NCBI RefSeq assembly: GCF_003594875.1
Contig: NZ_QZEY01000002.1
Span: 310,001-374,000 of the forward strand
From: Bailinhaonella thermotolerans
GTDB lineage: Bacteria; Actinomycetota; Actinomycetes; Streptosporangiales; Streptosporangiaceae
Direction of reading: 5' to 3'
Length of the DNA: 64,000 nt
Part shown: in pieces, positions 17,313 to 24,665 of the stretch
Layout of the letters: each line of letters starts with the position of its first letter
Numbering within the stretch: the first letter of the stretch is position 1
Made by a program: the position numbers and the translations under genes
The notes under the pieces: generated by a model
The model's database searches: none
What the model was told of the DNA's origin: nothing
What the model saw: the letters and a program-made list of their open reading frames with translations, nothing else

Positions 17313-17470
17313 TAGATCAAAACGGGATCAAGTCCGGAGGAAGGGCCCCGCGAAGCCCGGCAGGTCAGGGGAATGTGGCGTCGCCGCACGTCACGGGCAC
17401 GCCGAAACGGCCCGGGGGGGCGGGCGCCGCCCGGGCGTGACGGCGGGACCGGTTCGCCGCGGCGGGGCCA

Positions 17471-17538
17471 TGTCGCCGCGGCCTGCCGAGGCCGGGCCGG
17501 GTCGCCGCGGCCTGCCGAGGCCGGGCCGGGTCGCCGCG
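17471..17538. repeat. 29-bp direct tandem repeat
   Basis: Two exact 29-bp units (17471-17499 and 17500-17528) and the first ten bases of a third lie between the importer operon and the end of the Pro/Tyr-rich gene. Each unit contains the palindromes CCGCGG and CCTGCCGAGG-like arms. No function is evident. Confidence 0.85.
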
Positions 17539-17547
17539 GCGGCGGGG

Positions 17548-18939
17548 TCAGTCGTCGCGGCGGCGGCGCCCCCGGCGGCCGGGGCGCAGGCGCTCCCCGG
17601 TGGAGTACAGGTCCGGGTCCACCTGGAAGATCGCGGTCCCCGCGGGGCCGGTGTCGTCGTCCTCCTCGTCCGGGCGGGCCGGCGCGGCGGGCTGCTGCGC
17701 GGGGGCCTGGCCCACGAGGTTGGCGACGAGCCGGTCGTGCTCGCCGAGCGCGGGCGCCACCGCCGGGGCCGGCGGCGGGGTCGGGGCGCCGGCGACCAGC
17801 TTGTCCCAGGTGCCCTCCGGCGCGGCCGCGATCTGGGGGCCCGGAGGCTGCGGCGCCGCCTCGGGAGCCGGGTCGTACCCCGGGCCGTGGCGCGGCCCGT
17901 CCCCGGCCTGCGGCGGCTCGCCGTACTGCTGCGGCTCGCCGTACTGCTGCTCGCCGTACTGCTGCGGCTCGCCGTACGGCGTCCCGCCCGCGTACTGCGG
18001 GCCGCCGTACTGCGGTGTGTCGGGGTACTGCGGGGAGTCGGGGTAGCCCGGGGTGTCTGCGTACTGCGGGCCGCCGTACTGCGGGGCCTCGGCCCGCGGG
18101 GCGTCCCCGTAGTGGGCGCCGCCGTACTGGGACGCCTCGTCGTACGGCGCGGCGGGGCCGGGCGGCGCGGGCGGGGCGCCGAAGTGGGCGGAGACGGGCG
18201 GGCCGTCGTACTGGGCCGGGCCGCCGGCGTAGGGCGCGGCGGGGACCGGCGTGTCGGGCAGGGTGGCCCCGTGCGGCGCGTCGTAGGCGGGGGCGGCCCC
18301 CGCGCCCCCGTCGTACGGCGCGGCCGGGAAGGCGGGCGCGGGAGACGGCGCGTCGTACGCGGGCTCGTAGGAGCCCGGGGACGGCGCGTCGTACTCCAGG
18401 CCCGGGATCAGCGGGTCGGGTGGAGGGGAGAGCGGAGGGGAGTACGGCGGGGCGGCGAGGCCCTGGCCGGTGACCGGCAGGACCGGGTCGTATCCCGGCT
18501 CGGGGGACTGCCGCGCCGCGAACGGGACCAGGTCCGGCTCGGACTCGCGCAGGTCGCGCTCCACGTCGAAGAACGCCGTGTCGTCCGGCGACGGCCCGGC
18601 GGCGGCCGGGGCCGCCCCTCGGGCGACCGGCAGGTCGGCGTACCGTCCCTCGCCGGTGTGCGGCGAGGCCGGGTGGGCGAGTTCGGTGGTCTCCTGGGGT
18701 TCCGGCAGGGCGCCCTCGTGCTGGGCGACCTCGGCCAGGCCCGCCTCCAGGGTGTCCAGGAGCCGGTCCACGTCGGACAGCGGCATGCGGAAACTGCCCG
18801 CGCAGACCTCCCCGCGCCAGAGGCTCAGCACGAGCGTTCCGGCGTGCCAGGTGACCCGTAGCGCACGCTCCTGACCCCGTGAATCAAAGAAGACTTCACC
18901 GAACGGCGGCAGTGGGACAACGTCTGACATGGGGAACAT
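17548..18939 (-). CDS. Conserved actinobacterial protein with Pro/Tyr-rich low-complexity region
   Basis: A 463-residue protein of unknown function. The first 65 residues form a small conserved domain (PLPPFGEVFFDSRG, LRVTWH, LVLSLWRGEVCAGSFRMP, then a helical DVDRLLDTLEAGL) that I recognise from actinomycete hypothetical proteins. Residues about 150-380 are disordered, rich in Pro, Tyr, Gly and Gln, with YGEPQQYGEQQ-type and QYGGPQYA-type repeats. The C-terminus is acidic then strongly basic (RRGRRRRDD). No signal peptide or membrane segment is present. The start may be ATG 18939 or 18930; no good ribosome site precedes either, and a TTAAAG upstream of 18939 hints at a leaderless message. 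Confidence 0.75.
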   Translation of the reverse strand: MFPMSDVVPLPPFGEVFFDSRGQERALRVTWHAGTLVLSLWRGEVCAGSFRMPLSDVDRLLDTLEAGLAEVAQHEGALPEPQETTELAHPASPHTGEGRYADLPVARGAAPAAAGPSPDDTAFFDVERDLRESEPDLVPFAARQSPEPGYDPVLPVTGQGLAAPPYSPPLSPPPDPLIPGLEYDAPSPGSYEPAYDAPSPAPAFPAAPYDGGAGAAPAYDAPHGATLPDTPVPAAPYAGGPAQYDGPPVSAHFGAPPAPPGPAAPYDEASQYGGAHYGDAPRAEAPQYGGPQYADTPGYPDSPQYPDTPQYGGPQYAGGTPYGEPQQYGEQQYGEPQQYGEPPQAGDGPRHGPGYDPAPEAAPQPPGPQIAAAPEGTWDKLVAGAPTPPPAPAVAPALGEHDRLVANLVGQAPAQQPAAPARPDEEDDDTGPAGTAIFQVDPDLYSTGERLRPGRRGRRRRDD

Positions 18940-19004
18940 GGTGCTTTAACTGCCCTTTATCCGTCCAGTCGGCGCCTGAATGGCCCCCATTTCTGAGGGT
19001 CTGG

Positions 19005-20882
19005 TCAATGTTGGCTGACCAGAAGCTGAGTGCTGGCCAGGGTTCTGTACAGCGCGTCGAGCTCCACAAGCTCATCATGCGTCCCCGCGGCCCTCAGCCG
19101 CCCGGCTTCCAGCACAACGATCTGATCCGCGCTGGTCACGGTCGACAGCCGGTGCGCGATGACCATGACCGTCGTCTCCCCCGCGACCCCCTCCACGACG
19201 TCCCGCATCGCCAGCTCGTTGACCGCGTCGAGCTGCGAGGTCGCCTCGTCGAGCAGCAGCAGCCGCGGCCTGCGCAGCAGCGCGCGGGCGATCGCGACGC
19301 GCTGCCGCTCGCCGCCCGACAGCGCGGTGCCCCGGTGCCCGACCTGCGAGTCCAGCCCGTCCGGCAGGCGCTCGACCAGCGGCTCCAGCCGCGTCAGGCG
19401 GACGACCTCGCGCACCTCGTCCTCGGTGGCGCCGGGCGCGGCGAGCACCAGGTTGTCGCGCAGCGTCCCGGCCAGGATCGGCGTGTCCTGCTCGACGTAC
19501 CCCATCGAGCCGCGCAGCTCGGCCAGGGGCCAGTCCCGCGCGTCGCGGCCGTCCACGAGGACCGCGCCCTCCTCGGGCTCGTAGAACCGCTCAAGCAGCG
19601 CGAACACCGTGCTCTTGCCCGCCCCCGACGGGCCCACCAGCGCCGTCACGCTCCCGGCGGGCACCTCGAAGGACAGCCCGTCGTGCACCCGGGGCCGGTC
19701 CTCCCGGTACCGGAACGCCACCCCCTCGAACCGGACCGACGCCGGCCCGCCCGCTGGACCGGCGGGCACCGCGGGTACGGCGGGGCGGTCCCCGGCCGTG
19801 GCTCGCGGCCCCGGGCCCTCCCCCCGCGCCCCGGCCGGGGCGGCGGGCCCGGGCCGTACCGCACCGGCGGGCGCGGAGGCGACGGAGGCGGGGGCGGCGG
19901 GAGCGGGGCCGACGGGGGCGACGGGCTCGGCGGGCAGGTCCTCGATCTCGCGCATGCGGGCGACCGCGGCAAGGCCCGCCTGGAGCTGGGTGGCGGCCTG
20001 GACGAGCTGGGCGATCGGCTCGGTCAGGTAGAACAGGTAGAGCAGGAAGGCGACGAGGGTGGAGACCTCCATCGCGCCCGAGGCCACGCGGGCGCCGCCG
20101 ACGCCGAGCACGGCCAGGAACGCCACCTGGATCGCCAGCCCGCCGGCGATGCCGGTGAGGGCGGTCCATCCGGCGACCTGCACGCCGCGCCGCCAGGCCT
20201 CCTCGGCGGCCTTCCCGACGACCTCGGTCTCGGCCGCCTCGATGCCGCTCGCCTTGACCGTGCGGAACGCCCCGAGCGCGCGTTCGAGGGTGGCGCCCAT
20301 CTCGCCCACGGCGGCCTGGGCGCGCTCGGTGGCCCGCGAGATCTTCGGCATGATCACCATCACGCCGCCGCCGATCACGACCAGCACGCCCAGCGACACG
20401 GCGAGCAGCACCGGGTCCATGATCCCCATGAGGATGATCGCGCCGAGGCCGATGAACAGCCCGTTGACCGTGTCCACGAGGCTGTTGGTGGTGACGGTCT
20501 GCAGGAGGGTCGTGTCCGAGCTGACGCGCGAGAGCAGGTCGCCCGGCTTGAGCCGGTCCACCTCCGGGACCGGCAGCCGCAGCATCCGCCCGATGAGCTG
20601 CCGCCGCGCGGCCAGGACGATCGACTGGCCGGTGCGCTCCAGGACGTACATGCCGGCGGCCGAGATCACGGCTCCGACGACGACCAGCACGCCCAGGGTG
20701 ATCAGGGGGCCGGCGAGGCCCTGCCCGCCGCCGAACGCGTCGATCACCGTCTTGGCCACCAGGGGCTGCGCGAGCCCGGCGACGCCGCCCGCGAACCCGA
20801 GCAGGCCGCCGCCGAGCAGCCGCCACCGGTGGGGCCGGGCGTACGAGAGCAGGATCCGCCAGCGCGGACGAGTTCCTTCCAC
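19005..20882 (-). CDS. ABC exporter, fused membrane and ATPase domains
   Basis: A 625-residue half-transporter of the MsbA/LmrA/BmrA type that works as a dimer to export lipids or drugs. Six transmembrane helices occupy about 1-285. A 70-residue Pro/Ala/Gly-rich linker (about 290-365) separates them from the ATPase, which is longer than normal for the family. The ATPase has Walker A GPSGAGKST near 416-424, the signature LSGGERQRVAIARALL and Walker B LLLLDEATSQLD, and the switch His in VIAHRLSTV. The start is GTG 20882; no strong ribosome site is seen. The substrate is unknown. Confidence 0.92.
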   Translation of the reverse strand: MEGTRPRWRILLSYARPHRWRLLGGGLLGFAGGVAGLAQPLVAKTVIDAFGGGQGLAGPLITLGVLVVVGAVISAAGMYVLERTGQSIVLAARRQLIGRMLRLPVPEVDRLKPGDLLSRVSSDTTLLQTVTTNSLVDTVNGLFIGLGAIILMGIMDPVLLAVSLGVLVVIGGGVMVIMPKISRATERAQAAVGEMGATLERALGAFRTVKASGIEAAETEVVGKAAEEAWRRGVQVAGWTALTGIAGGLAIQVAFLAVLGVGGARVASGAMEVSTLVAFLLYLFYLTEPIAQLVQAATQLQAGLAAVARMREIEDLPAEPVAPVGPAPAAPASVASAPAGAVRPGPAAPAGARGEGPGPRATAGDRPAVPAVPAGPAGGPASVRFEGVAFRYREDRPRVHDGLSFEVPAGSVTALVGPSGAGKSTVFALLERFYEPEEGAVLVDGRDARDWPLAELRGSMGYVEQDTPILAGTLRDNLVLAAPGATEDEVREVVRLTRLEPLVERLPDGLDSQVGHRGTALSGGERQRVAIARALLRRPRLLLLDEATSQLDAVNELAMRDVVEGVAGETTVMVIAHRLSTVTSADQIVVLEAGRLRAAGTHDELVELDALYRTLASTQLLVSQH

Positions 20883-20992
20883 GGCCGGGCAACGCCCGGT
20901 GCGCCGCCGCTCGTTCCGATGTGGGCGGAAGATACGACTTGAGGAGGAGTCACCCCCTACCCCGGGAGTAGCGCCTGGCAGGATGGCCCCCC

Positions 20993-21421
20993 ATGAGCCT
21001 GATCCTGGCCCCCGGCGAGGGGGAGCGGCTGCGGGCCCCCTCCGGCCACTACGTGGTCAAGCAGAGCGGGGGCGCGCTGTCCGTCGTGGAGTACCACATG
21101 CCGCCCGGCGCGCTGGGCGCGGCGCCGCACGTGCACCACGGCCACGAGGAGGGCTTCTGGGTCCTCTCCGGCGAGATCACCTTCGACCTCGCCGACGGGC
21201 CCCGCACCCTGGCCCGGGGCGGCATGGTCCACGTGCCGCGCGGGGTGGCCCACGGCTTCCGCAACGCCGGGGACACTCCCGCCTCCTGCCTGTTCCTCCT
21301 CTCCCCCGCCGGATACGAGAACTACTTCCGCGACGTCCACCGCGCGCTGGAGAACGGCGAGGACCTCACGCCCGACCGCCTGGCCGAGCTCCGCGCCCGC
21401 TACGACACCGTCTCCGCCTGA
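20993..21421 (+). CDS. Cupin-domain protein
   Basis: A 142-residue small beta-barrel protein. The cupin metal motif is PHVHHGHEEGFWVLSGEITF (about residues 43-62), with the second motif GGMVHVPRGVAHGFRNAG supplying another His. A single cupin domain fills most of the chain. Such proteins range from dioxygenases to sugar-binding proteins, so the role is open. The start is ATG 20993, divergent from the ABC exporter with 110 bases between starts. Confidence 0.85.
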   Translation: MSLILAPGEGERLRAPSGHYVVKQSGGALSVVEYHMPPGALGAAPHVHHGHEEGFWVLSGEITFDLADGPRTLARGGMVHVPRGVAHGFRNAGDTPASCLFLLSPAGYENYFRDVHRALENGEDLTPDRLAELRARYDTVSA

Positions 21422-21442
21422 CCCTCGCCGTACGGCCGGACG

Positions 21443-21469
21443 CCCGGCCGCCCTCGAAGGGTGGCCGGG
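21443..21469. terminator. Hairpin between cupin and HxlR genes
   Basis: CCCGGCC (21443-21449) pairs with GGCCGGG (21463-21469), extended inward by CCC/GGG around a TCGAA loop. Identical 16-bp copies of GCCGTACGGCCGGACG flank it at 21427-21442 and 21485-21500. The genes on both sides converge on it. Confidence 0.6.
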
Positions 21470-21518
21470 CGGGCGGGCCGCGCCGCCGTACGGCCGGACG
21501 CGGCCCTGGACGCGGCGG

Positions 21519-21950
21519 TCAGGCGGGGACCGGGGTCTCGCCGGCGGGCGGGCGCGCGTCGTAGGCGCGGCGGGCCGCCAGGATCTCCTCCGCGTGCTCG
21601 GCGCCCCAGGTGGTGATCACCGCGAGCATGCCCGCCGCGCTCTCGCCCAGGTCCGTCAGGGCGTACTCCACGCGCATGGGCACCGTCGGGTAGACGGTGC
21701 GCGTGAGGAGGCCGTCGCGCTCCAGCGAGCGCAGGGTCCGGGTCAGCATCTTCGGGGTGATCCCGTCGAGCATCCGGCGCAGCTCGCCGAACCGCCGCGG
21801 GCCGAACAGGAGCGCGCCCAGCACCAGCATCGACCACTTGTCGGACAGCAGCTCGATGGCCACCCTCGGCTTGCACGCGCGCAGGAAGGCGTCCGCGCCG
21901 CCGAATTTCCGCAGGTCAGGAAAGGTACCCATGAGGTACCTAGATACCAT
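21519..21950 (-). CDS. HxlR-family transcriptional regulator
   Basis: A 143-residue winged-helix regulator. The core matches HxlR/YodB proteins: a Cys in ACKPRVAIELLSDKWSMLVL (typical redox or electrophile-sensing position), RRFGELRRMLDGITPKMLTRTLRSLERDGLL (recognition helix) and VEYALTDLG. Members often sense reactive carbonyls or quinones through that Cys and control a neighbouring oxidoreductase, exactly the arrangement here. The ATG at 21950 is chosen because GAAGG lies eight bases upstream; an ATG at 21932 is also possible. Repeated GGTACC elements overlap the start. Confidence 0.88.
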   Translation of the reverse strand: MVSRYLMGTFPDLRKFGGADAFLRACKPRVAIELLSDKWSMLVLGALLFGPRRFGELRRMLDGITPKMLTRTLRSLERDGLLTRTVYPTVPMRVEYALTDLGESAAGMLAVITTWGAEHAEEILAARRAYDARPPAGETPVPA

Positions 21951-21977
21951 TCCGGTGCCTTCTTCACAATGGGTACC
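21924..21977. promoter_or_regulatory. HxlR operator region with repeated GGTACC elements
   Basis: GGTACC occurs at 21924, 21935 and 21972 and the variant GATACC at 21943. The pair at 21935-21948 forms a GGTA-N6-TACC dyad, the type of short spaced palindrome bound by HxlR-family dimers. The cluster covers the HxlR start and lies just upstream of the divergent oxidoreductase, so one regulator could control both. Confidence 0.5.
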
Positions 21978-22016
21978 AGCCGTCGGAAGCATGGGACCAC
22001 CGAGAGAGGAGATCCC

Positions 22017-22946
22017 ATGCGCGCGATCCTGCATGACTCGTTCGGCGGCCCCGAGGTGCTCCGGCTCGCCGAGGTGGACCGGCCGGAGCCGGCCTTCCAC
22101 CAGGTGCTGATCCGGGTGCTGGCCGCCGGGGTGAACCCCGCCGACTGGAAGGCGCGGCGCGAGCCGTTCGACCTGATCGGCGGGCCGCCCCTCATCCCGG
22201 GCTGGGACGTGTCCGGCGTCGTCGAGGCCGCCGGGCGCGGCGTGACGCGGTTCCGGCCGGGCGACGAGGTGCACGGGCTGGTCGCCTTCCCCTACCGGGC
22301 CTCCGCCTATGCCGAGTACACCCTCGCCCGCCCCCGCGACCTGGCGCGCAAGCCCCGGGCCCTGTCCCACGCCGAGGCCGCCGCGCTGCCCATGGCCGCC
22401 CTCACCGCCTGGCAGGCCCTGGTGGAGTTCGCGGAGGTACGGCGGGGCGACCGCGTCCTCGTCCACGCGGCGGGCGGGGGCGTGGGCCACCTGGCCGTGC
22501 AGATCGCCAAGGCGCGCGGCGCGCACGTGATCGGCACGGCGCGGGCGGGGAAGCACGCGCTGCTGCGGGGGCTGGGCGCGGACGAGCTGATCGACTACAC
22601 CGCGACGGACTTCACCACGGCCGTGGAGGGCGCGGACGTGGTGTTCGACCTCGTCGGCGGGGACTACAGCCTCCGCTCGCTGCGCGTCCTGCGCCGCGGC
22701 GGGCTGCTCGTCGCCGGCGCGCCGCCCGCGCCGGGGACCGCGGCCGAGGCGGAGGCGCGGGGCGTGCGGTACGGCGCGCTCCAGGTCGAGCCGGACCGCG
22801 CGGCGCTGGAGAGGATCGGCGCTCTGGCCGGGGAGGGGCGCCTGCGGGTCCACGTGGAGCGGGAGTTCCCCCTCGCCGAGGCCGCCGCGGCCCACGAACT
22901 CGGCGAGAAGGGCCGCGTCACGGGCAAGCTCGTCCTCACGATGTAG
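22017..22946 (+). CDS. NAD(P)H-quinone-oxidoreductase-like protein (zinc-less MDR)
   Basis: A 309-residue medium-chain dehydrogenase/reductase of the quinone/enone reductase group. It begins MRAILHDSFGGPEVL, has ALPMAALTAWQALVE, and the nucleotide motif VLVHAAGGGVGHLAVQIAK near residue 142, followed by FDLVGGD. Zinc-binding Cys/His of classical alcohol dehydrogenases are absent. It probably reduces quinones or unsaturated carbonyls with NADPH. The start is ATG 22017 with GAGAGAGGAG just upstream. It is divergent from an HxlR regulator, consistent with a detoxification response. Confidence 0.9.
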   Translation: MRAILHDSFGGPEVLRLAEVDRPEPAFHQVLIRVLAAGVNPADWKARREPFDLIGGPPLIPGWDVSGVVEAAGRGVTRFRPGDEVHGLVAFPYRASAYAEYTLARPRDLARKPRALSHAEAAALPMAALTAWQALVEFAEVRRGDRVLVHAAGGGVGHLAVQIAKARGAHVIGTARAGKHALLRGLGADELIDYTATDFTTAVEGADVVFDLVGGDYSLRSLRVLRRGGLLVAGAPPAPGTAAEAEARGVRYGALQVEPDRAALERIGALAGEGRLRVHVEREFPLAEAAAAHELGEKGRVTGKLVLTM

Positions 22947-22981
22947 CCACGCCCCGATCCGTGCGGCGCCTGGCGCGCGGC

Positions 22982-23032
22982 GGGCCAGGCCGTACGGCGA
23001 GCCAGGCCGGACGGCGGGCCAGGCCGGACGGC
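22982..23032. repeat. 17-bp tandem repeat, three copies
   Basis: Units GGGCCAGGCCGTACGGC, GAGCCAGGCCGGACGGC and GGGCCAGGCCGGACGGC start at 22982, 22999 and 23016. They fill the short gap between the converging oxidoreductase and TetR genes. The first unit contains the GCCGTACGGC decamer common in this window. Confidence 0.85.
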
Positions 23033-23040
23033 GGGCCCGG

Positions 23041-23685
23041 TCAGGTGGCGGGCGGCGGGCCGAGGATGGCGGCGAGCCGGTCCGGGCCGAGGGGCTCGAC
23101 GGGGAGGGGGCGGGCGGCGCCGGGGCGCAGGCCGTCGAGGAAGAACGCCAGGAACCGGCGCCAGGCGTCCGGGGCGGCGGACATGGACTCCCGGATCACC
23201 TGGGACACGGCCCAGACCAGGGTGATCAGGTCCGCCGTCTCGAAGTCGGGCCGGAGCCGCCCGGCCTCCCGGGCCCGCGCGATGATCTGATCCACGTGCC
23301 GGAACCCCCGGTGGCACGCGGCCGCCGCCTCGGGGCTGAACGACCCGGCCCGGGCGATCGCGTCGTTCAGCCCGTGGTTCTCGGCCTGGAGCGCGAACAG
23401 CCCCTCGACGAAGCCGGCGAAGCCGTCCCACGGGTCGGGCGCGGCCAGCGCCTCGGACCCCAGCCGGTCCAGGGACGCCAGCCGCCCCACCAGCACCGCG
23501 TCGAGGAGCGCCTCCCGCGTCGGGAAGTGGTTGTAGAGCGTGCCGATGCTCACGCCCGCCTGGCGGGCGATCTCCTCCAGCGGCGCGTCCACGCCGCGCT
23601 CGGCGACGATCCGCGACGCGGCGTCCAGCAGCCGTTCGCGGTTGCGCGCGGCGTCCGCCCGCAACCGCCTGCCTCCAGTGGTCAT
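23041..23685 (-). CDS. TetR-family transcriptional regulator
   Basis: A 214-residue repressor with an N-terminal helix-turn-helix at about 35-60 (EEIARQAGVSIGTLYNHFPT) and a helical C-terminal domain of the actinobacterial type ending with a Pro-rich tail. The start is ATG 23685. It is divergent from a short-chain dehydrogenase/reductase gene and a 22-bp dyad sits between them, so the two almost certainly form a regulator-target pair. The ligand is unknown. Confidence 0.9.
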   Translation of the reverse strand: MTTGGRRLRADAARNRERLLDAASRIVAERGVDAPLEEIARQAGVSIGTLYNHFPTREALLDAVLVGRLASLDRLGSEALAAPDPWDGFAGFVEGLFALQAENHGLNDAIARAGSFSPEAAAACHRGFRHVDQIIARAREAGRLRPDFETADLITLVWAVSQVIRESMSAAPDAWRRFLAFFLDGLRPGAARPLPVEPLGPDRLAAILGPPPAT

Positions 23686-23738
23686 GGCTCCATCATCCGA
23701 TATCGAGGGCAGCCTCAGGTTATGCTACGGTCGGAATC

Positions 23739-23760
23739 AAGTTGAGATCCCCCTCAATTT
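23739..23760. promoter_or_regulatory. TetR operator dyad
   Basis: AAGTTGAG (23739-23746) and CTCAATTT (23753-23760) are inverted repeats with one mismatch, separated by ATCCCC. The region is the most AT-rich of this divergent promoter and lies 27 bases before the SDR start. Size and symmetry fit a TetR dimer site. Confidence 0.6.
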
Positions 23761-23786
23761 ATTGCCGCCGAGCGAAAGGCACAGCC

Positions 23787-24518
23787 ATGCCCGACTCCTC
23801 CCGCAAGACCGCCGTCGTGATCGGGGCCGGCCCCGGCCTCGGCATGTCCGTCGCCCACCGCTTCGGCCGCGAGGGGTACGACGTCGCCCTCGTGTCGCGC
23901 ACCGGCGCGCGCCACGGCGCCTACCTCGCCTCCCTGGCGGAGGCCGGCGTCGGGGGCGCGTCGTTCCCGGCCGACGTGCGCGACCCCGGCGCCCTCACGG
24001 CCGCCCTGGACGCGATCCTCGACCGCCACGGCCGGATCGACCTGGTCTACTACGGCCCGGGCTCGACCGACCCCGACGCCCACCCGGTCCCGATCGCGAG
24101 CGCGGACGCGGAGAGCGCGCGGCGGGCGATGAGCTGGGTCTACCCCGCCCTGGACGTGACCGGCCGGGTGCTGCCGGGCATGCTGGAGCGCGGGGAGGGC
24201 GGGCTGCTGTTCGCCACCGGGATCAGCGCGGTCATGCCGCTGCCCGCGCTGGGCAACCTCGCGATCTCCTCGGCGGCGCTGCGCAACTACGCCCTGACGC
24301 TCCACGCCGACCTGGCCGGGAAGGGGGTGTACGCCGGGGTCCTCACCATCGGCGGCGTCATCGAGCGCGGCGACGTCCACCGGCTGGTCATGTCCGACCC
24401 CGGCAGGTTCGGCGGCGTCCCGCCCCGGACCCTCGACCCCGACGACATCGCCGACGCGGCGTGGAAGCTCTGCACGGAGCGCTCCGCGCCCGAGGCCACC
24501 TTCAGCGTCTTCTCCTGA
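23787..24518 (+). CDS. Short-chain dehydrogenase/reductase family protein
   Basis: A 243-residue Rossmann-fold protein. The cofactor motif is VVIGAGPGLGMSVA (about 10-23), a GxGxxxG variant. The usual catalytic SDR Tyr-x3-Lys is not present: the corresponding region reads SSAALRNYALTLHADL, so Tyr is there but Lys is replaced. This looks like the atypical SDR branch near AMP-type NAD(P)-binding oxidoreductases, and catalytic activity is uncertain. The start at ATG 23787 has AAAGG seven bases upstream. It is probably controlled by the divergent TetR. Confidence 0.85.
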   Translation: MPDSSRKTAVVIGAGPGLGMSVAHRFGREGYDVALVSRTGARHGAYLASLAEAGVGGASFPADVRDPGALTAALDAILDRHGRIDLVYYGPGSTDPDAHPVPIASADAESARRAMSWVYPALDVTGRVLPGMLERGEGGLLFATGISAVMPLPALGNLAISSAALRNYALTLHADLAGKGVYAGVLTIGGVIERGDVHRLVMSDPGRFGGVPPRTLDPDDIADAAWKLCTERSAPEATFSVFS

Positions 24519-24525
24519 TCACCGC

Positions 24526-24551
24526 CCGGGCCCGCCGTACGGCGGGCCCGG
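24526..24551. terminator. 26-bp perfect palindrome after the SDR gene
   Basis: Bases 24526-24551 form a perfect palindrome centred on GCCGTACGGC, seven bases after the SDR stop. A second GCCGTACGGC follows at 24556-24565. As RNA it would make a long GC hairpin and is a likely terminator for the SDR gene. Confidence 0.6.
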
Positions 24552-24665
24552 CCCGGCCGTACGGCCCCGCCCGGGCGCGGTACCCGGGCGGGGTATCGTC
24601 GGGTTGTCCACAGGGGCGTGCCGGACGGCTCGGGGAGTCGGGGGGACGGGGTAGCGTTTGGTGTC

